In this document: positions 1-9,085 of the stretch, piece after piece
How the letters are laid out: each line of letters opens with the position of its first letter
How positions within the stretch are numbered: the first letter of the stretch is position 1
Source of the DNA: a bacterium
Lineage (GTDB): Bacteria; Myxococcota_A; Polyangia; Nannocystales; Nannocystaceae
Assembly: GCA_024742475.1 (NCBI GenBank)
Contig: JANSYI010000013.1
Location: forward strand, 62,001 to 126,000
DNA length: 64,000 nt
Reading direction: 5' to 3'
The notes under the pieces: generated by a model
Told to the model about the DNA's origin: nothing
Database searches by the model: none
The model's input: the letters and a program-made list of their open reading frames with translations, nothing else
Position numbers and translations under genes: made by a program

Positions 1-247
1 CGATCTCTCGACTGAGCTGGTGGTCCGGTTCGTCACCGTCGACCTCGATGAAGGGCATGCGAGAGATCTCTGCGAGCTCGACCCAAGAGACATACGTTCG
101 AGGAGAGGCTTCGAACATCAGGGCATACGACCGCTCCTCGGGCTCCGCGCCCCCTCCCCTCGCGGAGAGCAAGGGCCACCGACGAGCATGGACAGCTTCG
201 ACGAAGGAGTGTCGGGAGATTCCTGGGATCAGGCGTCGACTCGTCAT
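1..247 (-). CDS. Partial protein, N-terminal domain of the downstream array family
   Basis: The frame starts at ATG 247 and runs off the left edge, giving at least 82 residues with no stop. Its beginning (RLIPG...SFVEAVHARRWPLL) matches in layout the start of the protein at 699-1873 (RVIPRG...EFVDFCLAQRWPLV), including the RWPL motif, so I read it as another copy of the same N-terminal domain. No known function is recognised. It is the last visible member of a minus-strand series that begins right after the large DUF4157 effector. I infer a role like the other members, possibly immunity to that effector, but nothing in the sequence proves it. The start overlaps the stop of a short upstream frame as ATGA. 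Confidence 0.5.
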   Translation of the reverse strand, partial: MTSRRLIPGISRHSFVEAVHARRWPLLSARGGGAEPEERSYALMFEASPRTYVSWVELAEISRMPFIEVDGDEPDHQLSREI

Positions 248-450
248 GGTTGCACCGCCGCGCGTGAAGTCTCGACCCGGAGGGCGACGAGGGGAGCGCA
301 CCGGTGGACCACGTCGACGAAGGGTTGCAGGGTTTCTGCTCGGCGGGTGGAAAACCGCGTCTCGAGGACGTCTGGCCTCCGAGCAACTCTCGGCTTGACG
401 GTTCGGGCGATGCCATACCCGAGAACGGGCACGACCCGACGATCGGCCAT
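244..450 (-). CDS. Possible 68-aa array remnant
   Basis: A 68-codon frame starts at ATG 450 and ends in an ATGA overlap with the gene starting at 247. Its C-terminal half (PFVDVVHRCAPLVAL) faintly resembles the FVD/RWPL segment of the neighbouring family, so it may be a decayed copy. It has no recognisable domain and its base composition is ordinary. It could equally be non-coding. Confidence 0.25.
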   Translation of the reverse strand: MADRRVVPVLGYGIARTVKPRVARRPDVLETRFSTRRAETLQPFVDVVHRCAPLVALRVETSRAAVQP

Positions 451-698
451 CGGCGCTCGAAATCGCCCCAGCCGCTGGTTCAGTCTCGATAGCGCGTGGA
501 GCCCAAGGTCTGGCACTCGGCTGCGACGACGACCTCGCACAGGAGGCGAACCCAGTCGTCCTCGCACTCGCCATACGGCATTGATGCTACCACCGTAGCG
601 GGCACGACCGCGACGACGCCGCACGAAGTCCGTGATGAGCGAACGAGTCTCTGACGACAGACGAGAGGCAAGACCGCGTGGTCACGAATCTCGGGGTT
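451..698. other. Stretch without a convincing gene
   Basis: About 250 bases lie between the remnant above and the double-module gene. On the minus strand a 33-codon frame (ATG 581 to stop 480, starting MPYGECEDDW) looks protein-like but is too short to assign. It may belong to a broken member of the array. I see no terminator or promoter that I would defend. Confidence 0.3.
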
Positions 699-1873
699 CT
701 ACTTCGCTCCTGGCGTCAACATCCGCTGTGCAACGCGCTTGGCAACGCCTGCAAGTTCCGGGTTCGAATCGTCGTGCTGCGCCAACGCGCGCGCAATCTG
801 GGGGTCAGTGGTCCACGGCGCCGCTTCGATCGCTGCTGCGCGAACGCCGATGTTCGGGTCATCGAGAGCTTCGAGAAAGACCCTCCTCGTCTCGCTGCTC
901 CCCCCTGGCGGGCACGCGATACCGAGCAAGACGAGGACGCGCTCGGCCTGCTCCACACCCGTCGCGCGAGCCCACAGGTCCGCGAGTAGATCGACCCCAA
1001 GCCCGTTCAACCGCGCAAACCAGACGTCACGAGTTTTTCTTCCGACGTCGCAACGTAGGTTAGGCCGCGTTCATCGTCGGGCACGAGCCAAAGACCTTCG
1101 TCGGTGCCACTCGATCGGAACCACAGCGCGAACGGATGCAGCTGGACGAACCCCAGCAGGTAGCCATCCTCGAATAGCGTCCGCAGCATCTCTTCCAGAG
1201 GGATGCGGGGCACGACGCGATGGCTCGAGCGAGAATCGAGCGTTGGCGGTTGACGCGTCGGAACCGCCGTCGCATCGGAGGGAATCGCCGCGTCTTGGGG
1301 TGTTCTCCGACGGACGAGTTCCTCCCAACGCTGGAGAAGTCCAAGGACCCGCTCCCTCAGCTCGCCGGAGGTCGCGTCCCCGACTCTCTCGAGCGGCGCG
1401 CGATACTCCGGCCACAAGGCGAACTCCGCGGCGATGACCGCCCCGTGCCGAGTCTCATCATCCGACGACTCGAGTGCGGCCCCCACGGCTTCGAGCAAGC
1501 GCGGCGCTGGGTCTGGCCCGGAAGCGGCGACGCCGGCCACTGCGATCGCCGACGCCCTCGCGAGCCCCCCCTCGGCGAGATCGATCGCGGTGAGGAGCTC
1601 TTCATCCTGGACGGTCTGGATGTTCAACTTCAGCCGTCGATACACCTCGTTCCTCTCTGCTCCAACGATGACCACGTGTGGCAGAACGTCCTCGTCGAAC
1701 GAGAAATGAGCTTGCGTATCTCCGCTCTCTGTCTCGAAGACGAGCGTCCTCGACTGCCCCGGGCCAGGGGCGATGTAGTCGACGAGAGGCCACCGCTGAG
1801 CGAGGCAGAAGTCGACGAACTCTCGATACGGAGGCGTACCTCGTGGGATCACTCTGTAGGGGATCAAAACCAT
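699..1873 (-). pseudogene. Double N-domain/HEAT-module protein, one frameshift
   Basis: Two frames make one protein if a base is restored. The first starts at ATG 1873 (GGAAG five bases upstream) and runs to a stop at 1007. The second runs from about 1030 to 699. Adding one A to the run at 1034-1038 joins them into 391 residues, passing through SEEKTRDVWFARLNGLG. The joined protein has the same layout twice: an alpha/beta-looking N-domain (about 1-95 and 195-290), each followed by an HEAT-like helical module of about 75 residues. The modules share a DxxxRxxAVxAA-type core with the protein at 2160. No enzyme motif is visible. Its position behind the DUF4157 effector suggests an antidote role (inference). 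The frameshift may be a sequencing error or real decay. Confidence 0.55.
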
Positions 1874-1890
1874 GGCACTTCCGTTCGACG

Positions 1891-2181
1891 TCAACCTCCG
1901 CGAGAACGTTCCAAAGCTTGCCGCAGTCGACGTCGGATCACACGCTCCGCCTCCCGAACAATTGCGTCCTGATCGCTGGGGTCGTCAACCAGGAAGTCAT
2001 CGAGGGTCCAGATCGAGTGCGACCGCGTATAGGCCCGTCTGGGGTGAAGGACCCCTGCGGTTGCTCGCCTCGCTCCACGCTTGCAATTCTCGCGGCTCGG
2101 GCTGCCGACCTCCTCAGCGAATGGCAGAGGATTCCGAGGTCGCAGCCGTCGTTCGGGCGCTAACTGGGGACTTCGACCTTG
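1891..2181 (-). pseudogene. Fragment without a start codon
   Basis: The open frame ends at 1891 and its last 53 residues look coding (SIWTLDDFLVDDPSDQDAIV, then an Arg-rich helix). The frame has no ATG, GTG or TTG. If one base is added to the C-run at 2052-2055, a GTG in the neighbouring frame gives a 60-70 residue protein starting MERGEQPQG. I do not recognise a family. It lies between two array members and may be a broken third gene or a small separate one. Confidence 0.35.
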
Positions 2182-2759
2182 TCAAAGGACGCCACTCCAC
2201 GACGAATGTGTTCCAACACTCGGGAGTCTGTTTCATGCGGAGTCCGGGCTTCGAGCGCATCTCTCATCGACGCGGTCTGCAGGGTCACTGCGGCCGAGAC
2301 CGCCCGGTAGCGAAGCTCCGAGTCCGAAGAGTTCAGCGCACCGACCACGAGCCCTTCCAGTTCGGCGGACGGAGGCCGAGGAGACGCGACGCATGCGCGA
2401 AGCAGCGCTTCGGGTGAGTTTGGCTCCGCTCGCGCACGCTCGAGCGCGACCGTGTAAGGCTCGAGTGCGAGGTGCGCCTTGAGAAGAGGAAGGGAAAGCT
2501 CGAAGGCCGCACTCTCTCCCGACAGGATGATCTCCCGAGCCCCAATCGTCAGGTCGTCGCAGACGACGAGTTCGAGTCTCTTCCCCGCAAGCGTCATCCA
2601 TCTCCACTGTCGGGCATGTTGACCCAAGTCCTTCTCCTCCATGAAGTGAACCTCGACGCCCTCATCCCACAACGCCTCGACCCAAGCCTCGACACCTTCG
2701 AAGAAGCTCGGGTCTGGGTCGTTGGGCGGGTGCCGAGAAAGCAGGTGTGCTTCGCGCAT
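2160..2759 (-). CDS. HEAT-module protein, candidate immunity protein of the effector
   Basis: This 199-residue protein has an N-terminal domain of about 100 residues and a helical HEAT-like module (about 115-195). The module lines up with both modules of the 699-1873 protein (SSDSELRYRAVSAAV against SSDDETRHGAVIAAE). The first ATG is at 2765, but GAGG stands six bases before the ATG at 2759, which I prefer. There is no signal peptide or membrane segment, so it is cytoplasmic. It begins 21 bases after the stop of the 2022-aa DUF4157 protein on the same strand, the usual place for a cognate immunity gene in polymorphic toxin loci. Immunity is an inference from position and copy number; an adaptor or chaperone for loading the effector is the main alternative. 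Confidence 0.6.
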   Translation of the reverse strand: MREAHLLSRHPPNDPDPSFFEGVEAWVEALWDEGVEVHFMEEKDLGQHARQWRWMTLAGKRLELVVCDDLTIGAREIILSGESAAFELSLPLLKAHLALEPYTVALERARAEPNSPEALLRACVASPRPPSAELEGLVVGALNSSDSELRYRAVSAAVTLQTASMRDALEARTPHETDSRVLEHIRRGVASFDKVEVPS

Positions 2760-2780
2760 CGTCATCCTCGTGAGTCCACA

Positions 2781-5700
2781 CTAGTCGAACATCTCGAGAA
2801 GTGCGAGCAGCTGGCGACGGAGCGCCCGCTCGGCGTTCCTGAGTTCGCGTGGGTCTGGGTGGGCAGCGGTGGCAGCACTCACCCAGCGTCGTACCCGAGC
2901 CTCCAGCCTTGCGAGTCGTCGCCCGCTGGGGCCTCGGAGCACGTCGGCGCTTTGCGCCACCTCCTCCAAGCGATGGAAGACCAAGCCCACCCGCCGATCC
3001 ATCTCGGACTGCACGGGGCGCTCTCCCTCCCCAGGTCCCGACGAGGCCCCACGCAGTGCGGAGGGGGCGTGAGCACCGTCTGGTGAGAACTGATCGTGGA
3101 GAGACGAACGGCCCTCCGAGCCGAGGCGACGCGCGATGGAGTTTGCAACTCCAGCGCCAGGGTTGCGAACGGCCTCGAGCTGGTCGTGGAAGGCGACGCG
3201 GTCCAGGTTCCTCAGCAGGTAGCGTCTCATTGCGGATGCATCGGACGGCGATAGGTTGGACATGATCCGCTGGGCAACCGCCGCGCGTTGGGACCGTGGT
3301 GCGGCAACGATCGCGGATATGTGTGCATCAGAGATCCCCGGCGCAGATCTCTGAAGCGCACCGAAAAAGCGAACAAGTCCCGAGAACGAAGTGAGGGCAA
3401 AACTCTCGTCTCCGATCCGTATGTTCGTCGGGTACGAAACGACCATTCTGCTCGGGCTCGTACTCGTGCCGTGCCTGGGGTCCTGGCGCACCGACACGTT
3501 CTGCTCCATGCGGGCGGTTCCTCCGGGTGGTAGCGCTTCGCTCTCGAGCATGGCTCTTTGTTCCCCTGCAGTGAGTCTCCGCCCTGCCGCACCTTCCGCG
3601 TCAACCGTGCGACGGCCGGCGCCACCACGCCCCAACTCTGCTTCCGCTCTATCCAAAGCAGCACGCGAGTCGGAGTTCCTGCGTACACGGCGCGCGTAGG
3701 AACGATAGGCTCGTTGAAGTACAGGTCGGAGCAATCGCCCAAGTTCCTCCGGAGGAACCTGCCGCACCACACCGGCGTCCTCAGTCGGATTGATGCGTGC
3801 AATGACCCGGCCACCTCGTACCCGGAGGGAGCTCAGACGGTAGCGGATTCGTAGGCGAAGCAGCGTGGCCTGAAGCCTCCGCTCTCCCGCGCCGTCGTCC
3901 AGCATGCGCTGGACGATCGGCTGAATTCGGCTTACGGCCCGTCGTAGCCGCCTCCTCTTCTCTCCGAGCGTCTCGTCGTCCCGACGCCGCCCGTCACGAT
4001 CTCGCCCGCGTCGCCCGTCCCGGTCCCTTCGCCCGCGACGCCCACCTCGACCGCGACGCCCTGCCCTTCCGCGCCCAACGCGTCCACGCCCCGCGCGTCC
4101 GCGCATTCGACCGACCCGAGCCCGGACGCGCCGCCCGACGCCGCGCATCCAGCGAACCACGTCGTCCAGCCACCGCCGCAGCTGACCGACCACCCGTCCC
4201 AGCGAGCTCCGCAGTCGCGACATGGCCCGAAGCGCCGGCTGGATGGCGCTGCGAACCCGCCGCAGCACGCTCGCCAGACGCCCCGCCGAGCGGGCTCCCG
4301 TCAGCGCGACCCGGGCCGCGGTCAGGCCGGTGCTCACGCCCCCGGTGAAGACCGCCAGGAGGACGTCCACGAGCAGCTGCCCCGCGACCGAGCCCATCGC
4401 CCGCCCGATGGCGAAGGCCGCCCCCTCGGCGTTCAGCGCCGCGAGCATCTGCTGGGCCGCGGTCCTGGCCATGCGACCGATGAACGTGCGCATGGTCTGC
4501 CGCACCCCGTCGAGCGCAGCCTGCACGTCCTCGCGCGTGAACCCGCTGGCCATCAGCTGCTGCAGCGTTCCGCGTAGTCCTGCGATCGCCTCGGGGATCG
4601 CGGGCGGACGCTCGGGGTCTGCGCTGCCGGACGGCTCCCTGCCCCCTTCGGACACCCCGCCCTCCTCCGCGGGCGCGTCCGTATCCGCGTCCTCCCCCGC
4701 CCGCTCGATCGCCGCGACGTCCGTGCTCGGCTCGACGTCGTCCTCTTCTTCCTCGTCCACGGCCGGAGCAGGCGCCGGCGCCTCCTCCTCGGTCTCGGCC
4801 CGCTGCTCCAGCGCCTCTGCCTGGCGCATCGTCTCCTCCGATGGCGGCCCGCGCTGCCGCGGTTGCTCGCCTCGCTCCATGCTCGCCATCTCGCGCCCCA
4901 GGCTGCCGCCGACCTCAGCCTCGGCCTCCCGCGCGGCCTCTTCGTCGTCGCTGCGCTCGGGTGTGTCGTCGCCTCGCGAGCGCGCCTGCCCCGGGCCGCC
5001 GCCGCTGATCAAGCCCGCGGCCCATCGGATCAGCTTGAACGGCAGCGAGATTAGCCAGACCGCAGCCTGAATCAGGAACACGATCGTCCCCCCCGTCGCC
5101 TCCCACACCCCTTCCACCAGTCCGACCATGAACCCCGCGAGCGCCTCCACGTTGCCCGCGAACAAGCTCGCCATCAGGTTCATCGCTCCGACCTTCTGGC
5201 TGTCCGGCGCTTCGCGGAGCCCCTGCAGGAACCCGAGCAGCCCCTGGTAGAGCGCCCCGAGCATGAAATCCGCCGGCTCGGGGAAGAACTGGACGAAGCG
5301 GATCGCCATGTCCAGCAGGAAGTTGAGGATTGGCGCCTTGTAACAATCCGGGACGACGTACAGCCACACCGTCCCCGCGAACCACGGGATGAGCGTTGCG
5401 GGGAAGCCGACGATGAGCACGACGATGCCCGAGACGATGTCGAGGATCGTGCGCGCATACTCGGCCAGGTTGCGGACCACGTGCGCCAGACCCCGCAGCG
5501 CTCGCTCCCCGCAGTCGCGGAACAGCTGGATCGCCAACCGGACAGGCGTTGCCCACACGCGGAGCGCCATCACGACCGCCTGCAGCAGCTCGTGCGCCGC
5601 TTCCCACGACAGCAGCGCGTCGAAGGCCGCGAGCAGCTGGTCCGCCCACCCCACGATGCGATCCACGACCGCGTTCAGCACGTCGGCCACCGCGCCCAGA

Positions 5701-8700
5701 GCCCGGTTGACGATCGGCATGATCGTGTTCGCCAACGTCTCGGCCGCTTGCGCGAGCCATTCCCCGGCCGCGTCCGTCATCTCGCCCAGCAGCTGGCCCA
5801 GCGCGCTGATCGCCTCTGGAATGGCGCGGAAGAACGCGATCACCGACGCCAGCGGGCTGTCCTCCACCACCCACTGCCACGCTCGGCGCAGACTGCTGAT
5901 CAGAGGTTGGGCCGCCTGGGCGATCGCCTCCCATGCCGCTTCGAGCGCCTGCCGGATCGCCTCGAGCGGCGGCAGGCTCACGTCGAGGCCCAGCGCCCGA
6001 GCGATGTGTTCCCACGCCGCCTGGGCCATGTCCCCCAGCCAGTCGAGCGCCGCGCTGACCTGCGGTTCGACCGACTGCCACCACTGGTAGACCGGCTCCG
6101 CCACCCAGCGGATGAACGAGAAGAAGCCCGTGATCGCGTCGACCTGCTGGCTCTCTTGCTCGTCCTGAGCGCTCTGCAGCATCCCTTGTATCTGCTGCGC
6201 CACCGGGCTGGCCAGCAGCGCCTCGAAGTTCGCCTTCATCCCCTCGAGGCGCGCCTGGAACATCGCGCAGTCGATCGCTTGCTCCTCCTCGGTCTGGGCT
6301 TGGCAGAACCGCGTCGAGTGCAGCTCTTGCAGCGTCGACTGGAGGTCGCCCAAACCCGTGGCCTGCAACGCCGTCTGGGCCCACTCCGAGAGCTGCGCCC
6401 CCGCTCGGCGCACCGGCCCTAGGATCCCCCCTTCCACGAACGCCGCAACCTCCGGGAAATAGCGCTGCAGCACCGCCATGATCCCGTTCTCCGCAACGTC
6501 GAGGACCTCGTTGGCCGCGTCCGCGACGTCGTGAACCCCCTCGCGGAAGTCCTCGAGCCCCTGGTGCAGGTCCTGGCGGACATCCTCGATCGCGGTGTCG
6601 ATGTCCTCGTGCAGCCCGTCGGCGTAGGCGTCCACGGCCGCCTGCTGCTGGTCGAGGAACGCGTGCATGTCGTCCCGATGCTCCCGAGCCAAGTCCCCCA
6701 GCTCGCCCGGGAGGTTGTCGGCGATCACGTCCACGCCGCGGTGAGCGAGATCCAGCGTCGCCTGCACCGCCTGCCGTCCGTTCTCGACGATCGTGTGGGC
6801 CACGTCCGCCGCCGCATCGAGCATCGCGTCGATTGCCCGGTGCGCCGCGTCGATGAAGTCGTCGATCCAGTCGACCAGGTCGTTGATGCGCTCGCGGACC
6901 CAGTCGATCCCGCGCTGCCACCACGAGCGACTCTCGCTCTGCTCGCCCTTCGCTCGCGCCCGCCGCTCGACGTCCGCGGCCTGTTCCGTCGCGCGGGTGT
7001 TGGCGCGGTCGATTTCGTCCTGCGCCTGTCGATCCGCGCCCGAGGCCAAGGTCTCCGCGTGGGATCGCTTCTCCCGGACCAGCGTGTTCGCTTCGGTCTG
7101 CCGGGTACTCACGTGGTCGTCGACCGAACGCCGCCACGCCTGGCGTCGCTCCTGCACCTGGCCCTCGGTCTGCGTACGCACCCGCTGGCGCTGCGTCTCC
7201 CCTTCGCGACACAGCCGATCGAAGGCGCGGTCCGATTCGGCGATGCCCTCGTCGATTGCGTCACGGCGCTGCCCTCGCTCCGTCGCGAGGGTGCCCACGC
7301 GAGTCATCTCCTCCTGTCGAACGACGACCGCCTCGTCGAGGGACAGCTGCCCGGCGTTGCCCGCCGTCGCGATTCGGTCGCGCGTCGCCGTGTCGACCTG
7401 GGCCTCGAGATCGACGTCCGGGACCTCGAGTCCGTCGAGGGTCGTATCGTGACCTTCGGTCGGGTCACGCACCGGCGCCATGCGGTCCTCGCCGAAGTCC
7501 TCCTCGGTCGTGGTCCGGGCGGCCTCTCCCTCGCGCTGACTCGCGGTCGTGATGCGCTCGTCGGCAGCGCGCGTGCGCGCCTCGATGTCGGCCTCCCCCT
7601 CGAGCGCCACCGTGGGGTCCTCGGGCCGGTCCACGGACTTGCGACTCAGCAATCGGTCGACCCGGCCGCGAACCTGCTGCGCCTGGCTGCGGCGCTCCGC
7701 GTCGGTCTCGGCGTCGATCGCCCCACCGTCCACGGCGCTCGCGGCAGGCGCAGCGTCGAGGTTCGTCTGAACGTCTCGCTCGGCCCGGCGCAGCTCTTCG
7801 CGGTCGGGGGCATCCGGCTCGGGGTCGTCGAGTTCGGGCATGGCTTCGGTCGCGGGAACCTCCAGCGGCGGCCCGCGAGCGAACGGCTGCTCCCCCTCTC
7901 CGACCCGGTGACGAGGGCACGCTTCCGCCTCGTGGTCGTCGGCCGTCTCGGCCCCCTCGTCCCAGTTCTCCTGCTGTTCTTCGAGCAGACCGTCGACGGC
8001 CTCACGCCGATTGGGACTCTGCTCGAGCTCTCCCTCGCCCGTGGCTTCCCGCGCCTGCCCCGATTCGGCCTCGGCCTCGCCGCCTTGGGCCTCGTCGCCT
8101 CGGGCCTCTTCGGGCACGGCGGTTTCGCTCGCCGGCGCCGCCTCTGCCTCGGCTTCGATCTCCGGCTCGGCCTGCGCACGCTCGGCGGGGGCGGCCGCAG
8201 TAGCCTGCTCGTCTCGCACCCGTCGAGGCGATCGTTCCGGCGCCTCGATCGGTTCGAGTCGATCCTCTTCGGTCAGCGGCGGGAGGTCTCCGCGCGCGGG
8301 GTCTCGAAGCCGGCGCAGCGCGATCGAACGTCGACCGATCCGGGTTCGAAGACGAAGACGTCCTCGCCCCCGGAGTCGCAACGCGACGTGCTCGGCCTCG
8401 CGTTCCGCCTCGTCGTCGGCGCGAACGATTCCGCCTCCCTCGCCCCCGTGCCGCGCCTGTACGGTGTGGGCCACCTCGTGGACCAGGGTCTGCCGGTCGG
8501 AGGCGTCGGCAACGAGCACCTGTTGCCCTCGGGCGGCTCCCCGCGCCCCGAGTCGCTGCAGCAGACTCCGGGCTCGCCGTCCGTCGTGCACCTCGACGCC
8601 CGAGAGCGACGTCCCGAACCTGCGCTCGAGGACACCCTGATCCGGAAGCGATGCACCGCCTCCGGCCGTCGCGGCCGCCCACGCATCGGCGAGGGAGCCC

Positions 8701-8849
8701 CGCGCGACCACCCTGTCGAGCTTGTCGAGCACGCTACCCTCGGACACCGCAGCGGCAGGTGTCGCCGTCACCCCACGCGCCGGCGTCGACCGGAGGTCTC
8801 GGTTCTTCGCCGGGCCACCGCCCCGCTGCTTGGGCGCCCCCGTCTTCAC
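2781..8849 (-). CDS. Giant DUF4157 protein, putative eCIS effector/cargo
   Basis: This 2022-residue protein starts at GTG 8849, overlapping the previous stop as GTGA. Residues about 70-135 form a DUF4157 domain with the zinc-protease-like motif HEVAH (124-128); such domains mark eCIS cargo and may act in self-processing. Next come an acidic Ala/Glu/Arg-rich linker (about 150-520), long amphipathic helices (about 520-1130), a hydrophobic stretch that could be membrane-active (about 1150-1310), an acidic linker, another hydrophobic helix pair, and an Arg/Gly-rich basic segment (encoded near 3970-4130). The last 350-400 residues are unlike the rest, are encoded by less GC-rich DNA and match no family I know; they are the likely toxin tip. 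It is the last gene of the eCIS operon. Alternatively it could be structural, since it is very long. Confidence 0.8.
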   Translation of the reverse strand: MKTGAPKQRGGGPAKNRDLRSTPARGVTATPAAAVSEGSVLDKLDRVVARGSLADAWAAATAGGGASLPDQGVLERRFGTSLSGVEVHDGRRARSLLQRLGARGAARGQQVLVADASDRQTLVHEVAHTVQARHGGEGGGIVRADDEAEREAEHVALRLRGRGRLRLRTRIGRRSIALRRLRDPARGDLPPLTEEDRLEPIEAPERSPRRVRDEQATAAAPAERAQAEPEIEAEAEAAPASETAVPEEARGDEAQGGEAEAESGQAREATGEGELEQSPNRREAVDGLLEEQQENWDEGAETADDHEAEACPRHRVGEGEQPFARGPPLEVPATEAMPELDDPEPDAPDREELRRAERDVQTNLDAAPAASAVDGGAIDAETDAERRSQAQQVRGRVDRLLSRKSVDRPEDPTVALEGEADIEARTRAADERITTASQREGEAARTTTEEDFGEDRMAPVRDPTEGHDTTLDGLEVPDVDLEAQVDTATRDRIATAGNAGQLSLDEAVVVRQEEMTRVGTLATERGQRRDAIDEGIAESDRAFDRLCREGETQRQRVRTQTEGQVQERRQAWRRSVDDHVSTRQTEANTLVREKRSHAETLASGADRQAQDEIDRANTRATEQAADVERRARAKGEQSESRSWWQRGIDWVRERINDLVDWIDDFIDAAHRAIDAMLDAAADVAHTIVENGRQAVQATLDLAHRGVDVIADNLPGELGDLAREHRDDMHAFLDQQQAAVDAYADGLHEDIDTAIEDVRQDLHQGLEDFREGVHDVADAANEVLDVAENGIMAVLQRYFPEVAAFVEGGILGPVRRAGAQLSEWAQTALQATGLGDLQSTLQELHSTRFCQAQTEEEQAIDCAMFQARLEGMKANFEALLASPVAQQIQGMLQSAQDEQESQQVDAITGFFSFIRWVAEPVYQWWQSVEPQVSAALDWLGDMAQAAWEHIARALGLDVSLPPLEAIRQALEAAWEAIAQAAQPLISSLRRAWQWVVEDSPLASVIAFFRAIPEAISALGQLLGEMTDAAGEWLAQAAETLANTIMPIVNRALGAVADVLNAVVDRIVGWADQLLAAFDALLSWEAAHELLQAVVMALRVWATPVRLAIQLFRDCGERALRGLAHVVRNLAEYARTILDIVSGIVVLIVGFPATLIPWFAGTVWLYVVPDCYKAPILNFLLDMAIRFVQFFPEPADFMLGALYQGLLGFLQGLREAPDSQKVGAMNLMASLFAGNVEALAGFMVGLVEGVWEATGGTIVFLIQAAVWLISLPFKLIRWAAGLISGGGPGQARSRGDDTPERSDDEEAAREAEAEVGGSLGREMASMERGEQPRQRGPPSEETMRQAEALEQRAETEEEAPAPAPAVDEEEEDDVEPSTDVAAIERAGEDADTDAPAEEGGVSEGGREPSGSADPERPPAIPEAIAGLRGTLQQLMASGFTREDVQAALDGVRQTMRTFIGRMARTAAQQMLAALNAEGAAFAIGRAMGSVAGQLLVDVLLAVFTGGVSTGLTAARVALTGARSAGRLASVLRRVRSAIQPALRAMSRLRSSLGRVVGQLRRWLDDVVRWMRGVGRRVRARVGRMRGRAGRGRVGRGRAGRRGRGGRRGRRDRDGRRGRDRDGRRRDDETLGEKRRRLRRAVSRIQPIVQRMLDDGAGERRLQATLLRLRIRYRLSSLRVRGGRVIARINPTEDAGVVRQVPPEELGRLLRPVLQRAYRSYARRVRRNSDSRAALDRAEAELGRGGAGRRTVDAEGAAGRRLTAGEQRAMLESEALPPGGTARMEQNVSVRQDPRHGTSTSPSRMVVSYPTNIRIGDESFALTSFSGLVRFFGALQRSAPGISDAHISAIVAAPRSQRAAVAQRIMSNLSPSDASAMRRYLLRNLDRVAFHDQLEAVRNPGAGVANSIARRLGSEGRSSLHDQFSPDGAHAPSALRGASSGPGEGERPVQSEMDRRVGLVFHRLEEVAQSADVLRGPSGRRLARLEARVRRWVSAATAAHPDPRELRNAERALRRQLLALLEMFD

Positions 8850-9085
8850 GGAGTCCCCTTCACTTCGGGTGGGAGTCGAGCGTAAACGCCACGAGCGAGC
8901 GCTGCCCCGACCCGATGCGCAGGCCCATGCAGCTCGAGCCGCTGTAGCGCGGGGTTGCTGGGCGCCGCACGGATCAAGGCCTCGAGCTCGCGCACGAACG
9001 CCTCAGCCACCGCCGCCCGGCGCGGGGCAGGGACCGCGCTCAGATCGAGCTCATCGATCTCGATGGTCACCGGACCACGCCTCAT
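8846..9085 (-). CDS. Small eCIS-operon protein (79 aa)
   Basis: A 79-residue soluble protein, starting at ATG 9085. It overlaps the ATPase stop by ATGA and the effector start by GTGA, so all three are translationally coupled. It has an N-terminal acidic strand (TIEIDELDL) and two predicted helices. No motif or family is recognised. Its fixed place between the AAA+ ATPase and the effector suggests a chaperone or loading adaptor for the effector, but that is inference from order only. Confidence 0.75.
   Translation of the reverse strand: MRRGPVTIEIDELDLSAVPAPRRAAVAEAFVRELEALIRAAPSNPALQRLELHGPAHRVGAALARGVYARLPPEVKGTP

Noticed and set aside
1007..1040. Programmed -1 frameshift in the double-module gene
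   Set aside because: There is an A-run but no canonical X_XXY_YYZ site in frame and no clear stimulator, and other genes show the same missing-base pattern.
6531..8885. Open + strand frame of 784 codons opposite the DUF4157 gene
   Set aside because: High GC leaves few stop codons on the opposite strand. The translation is Arg/Leu-rich with no domain, while the minus strand gives the DUF4157 domain and coupled starts.
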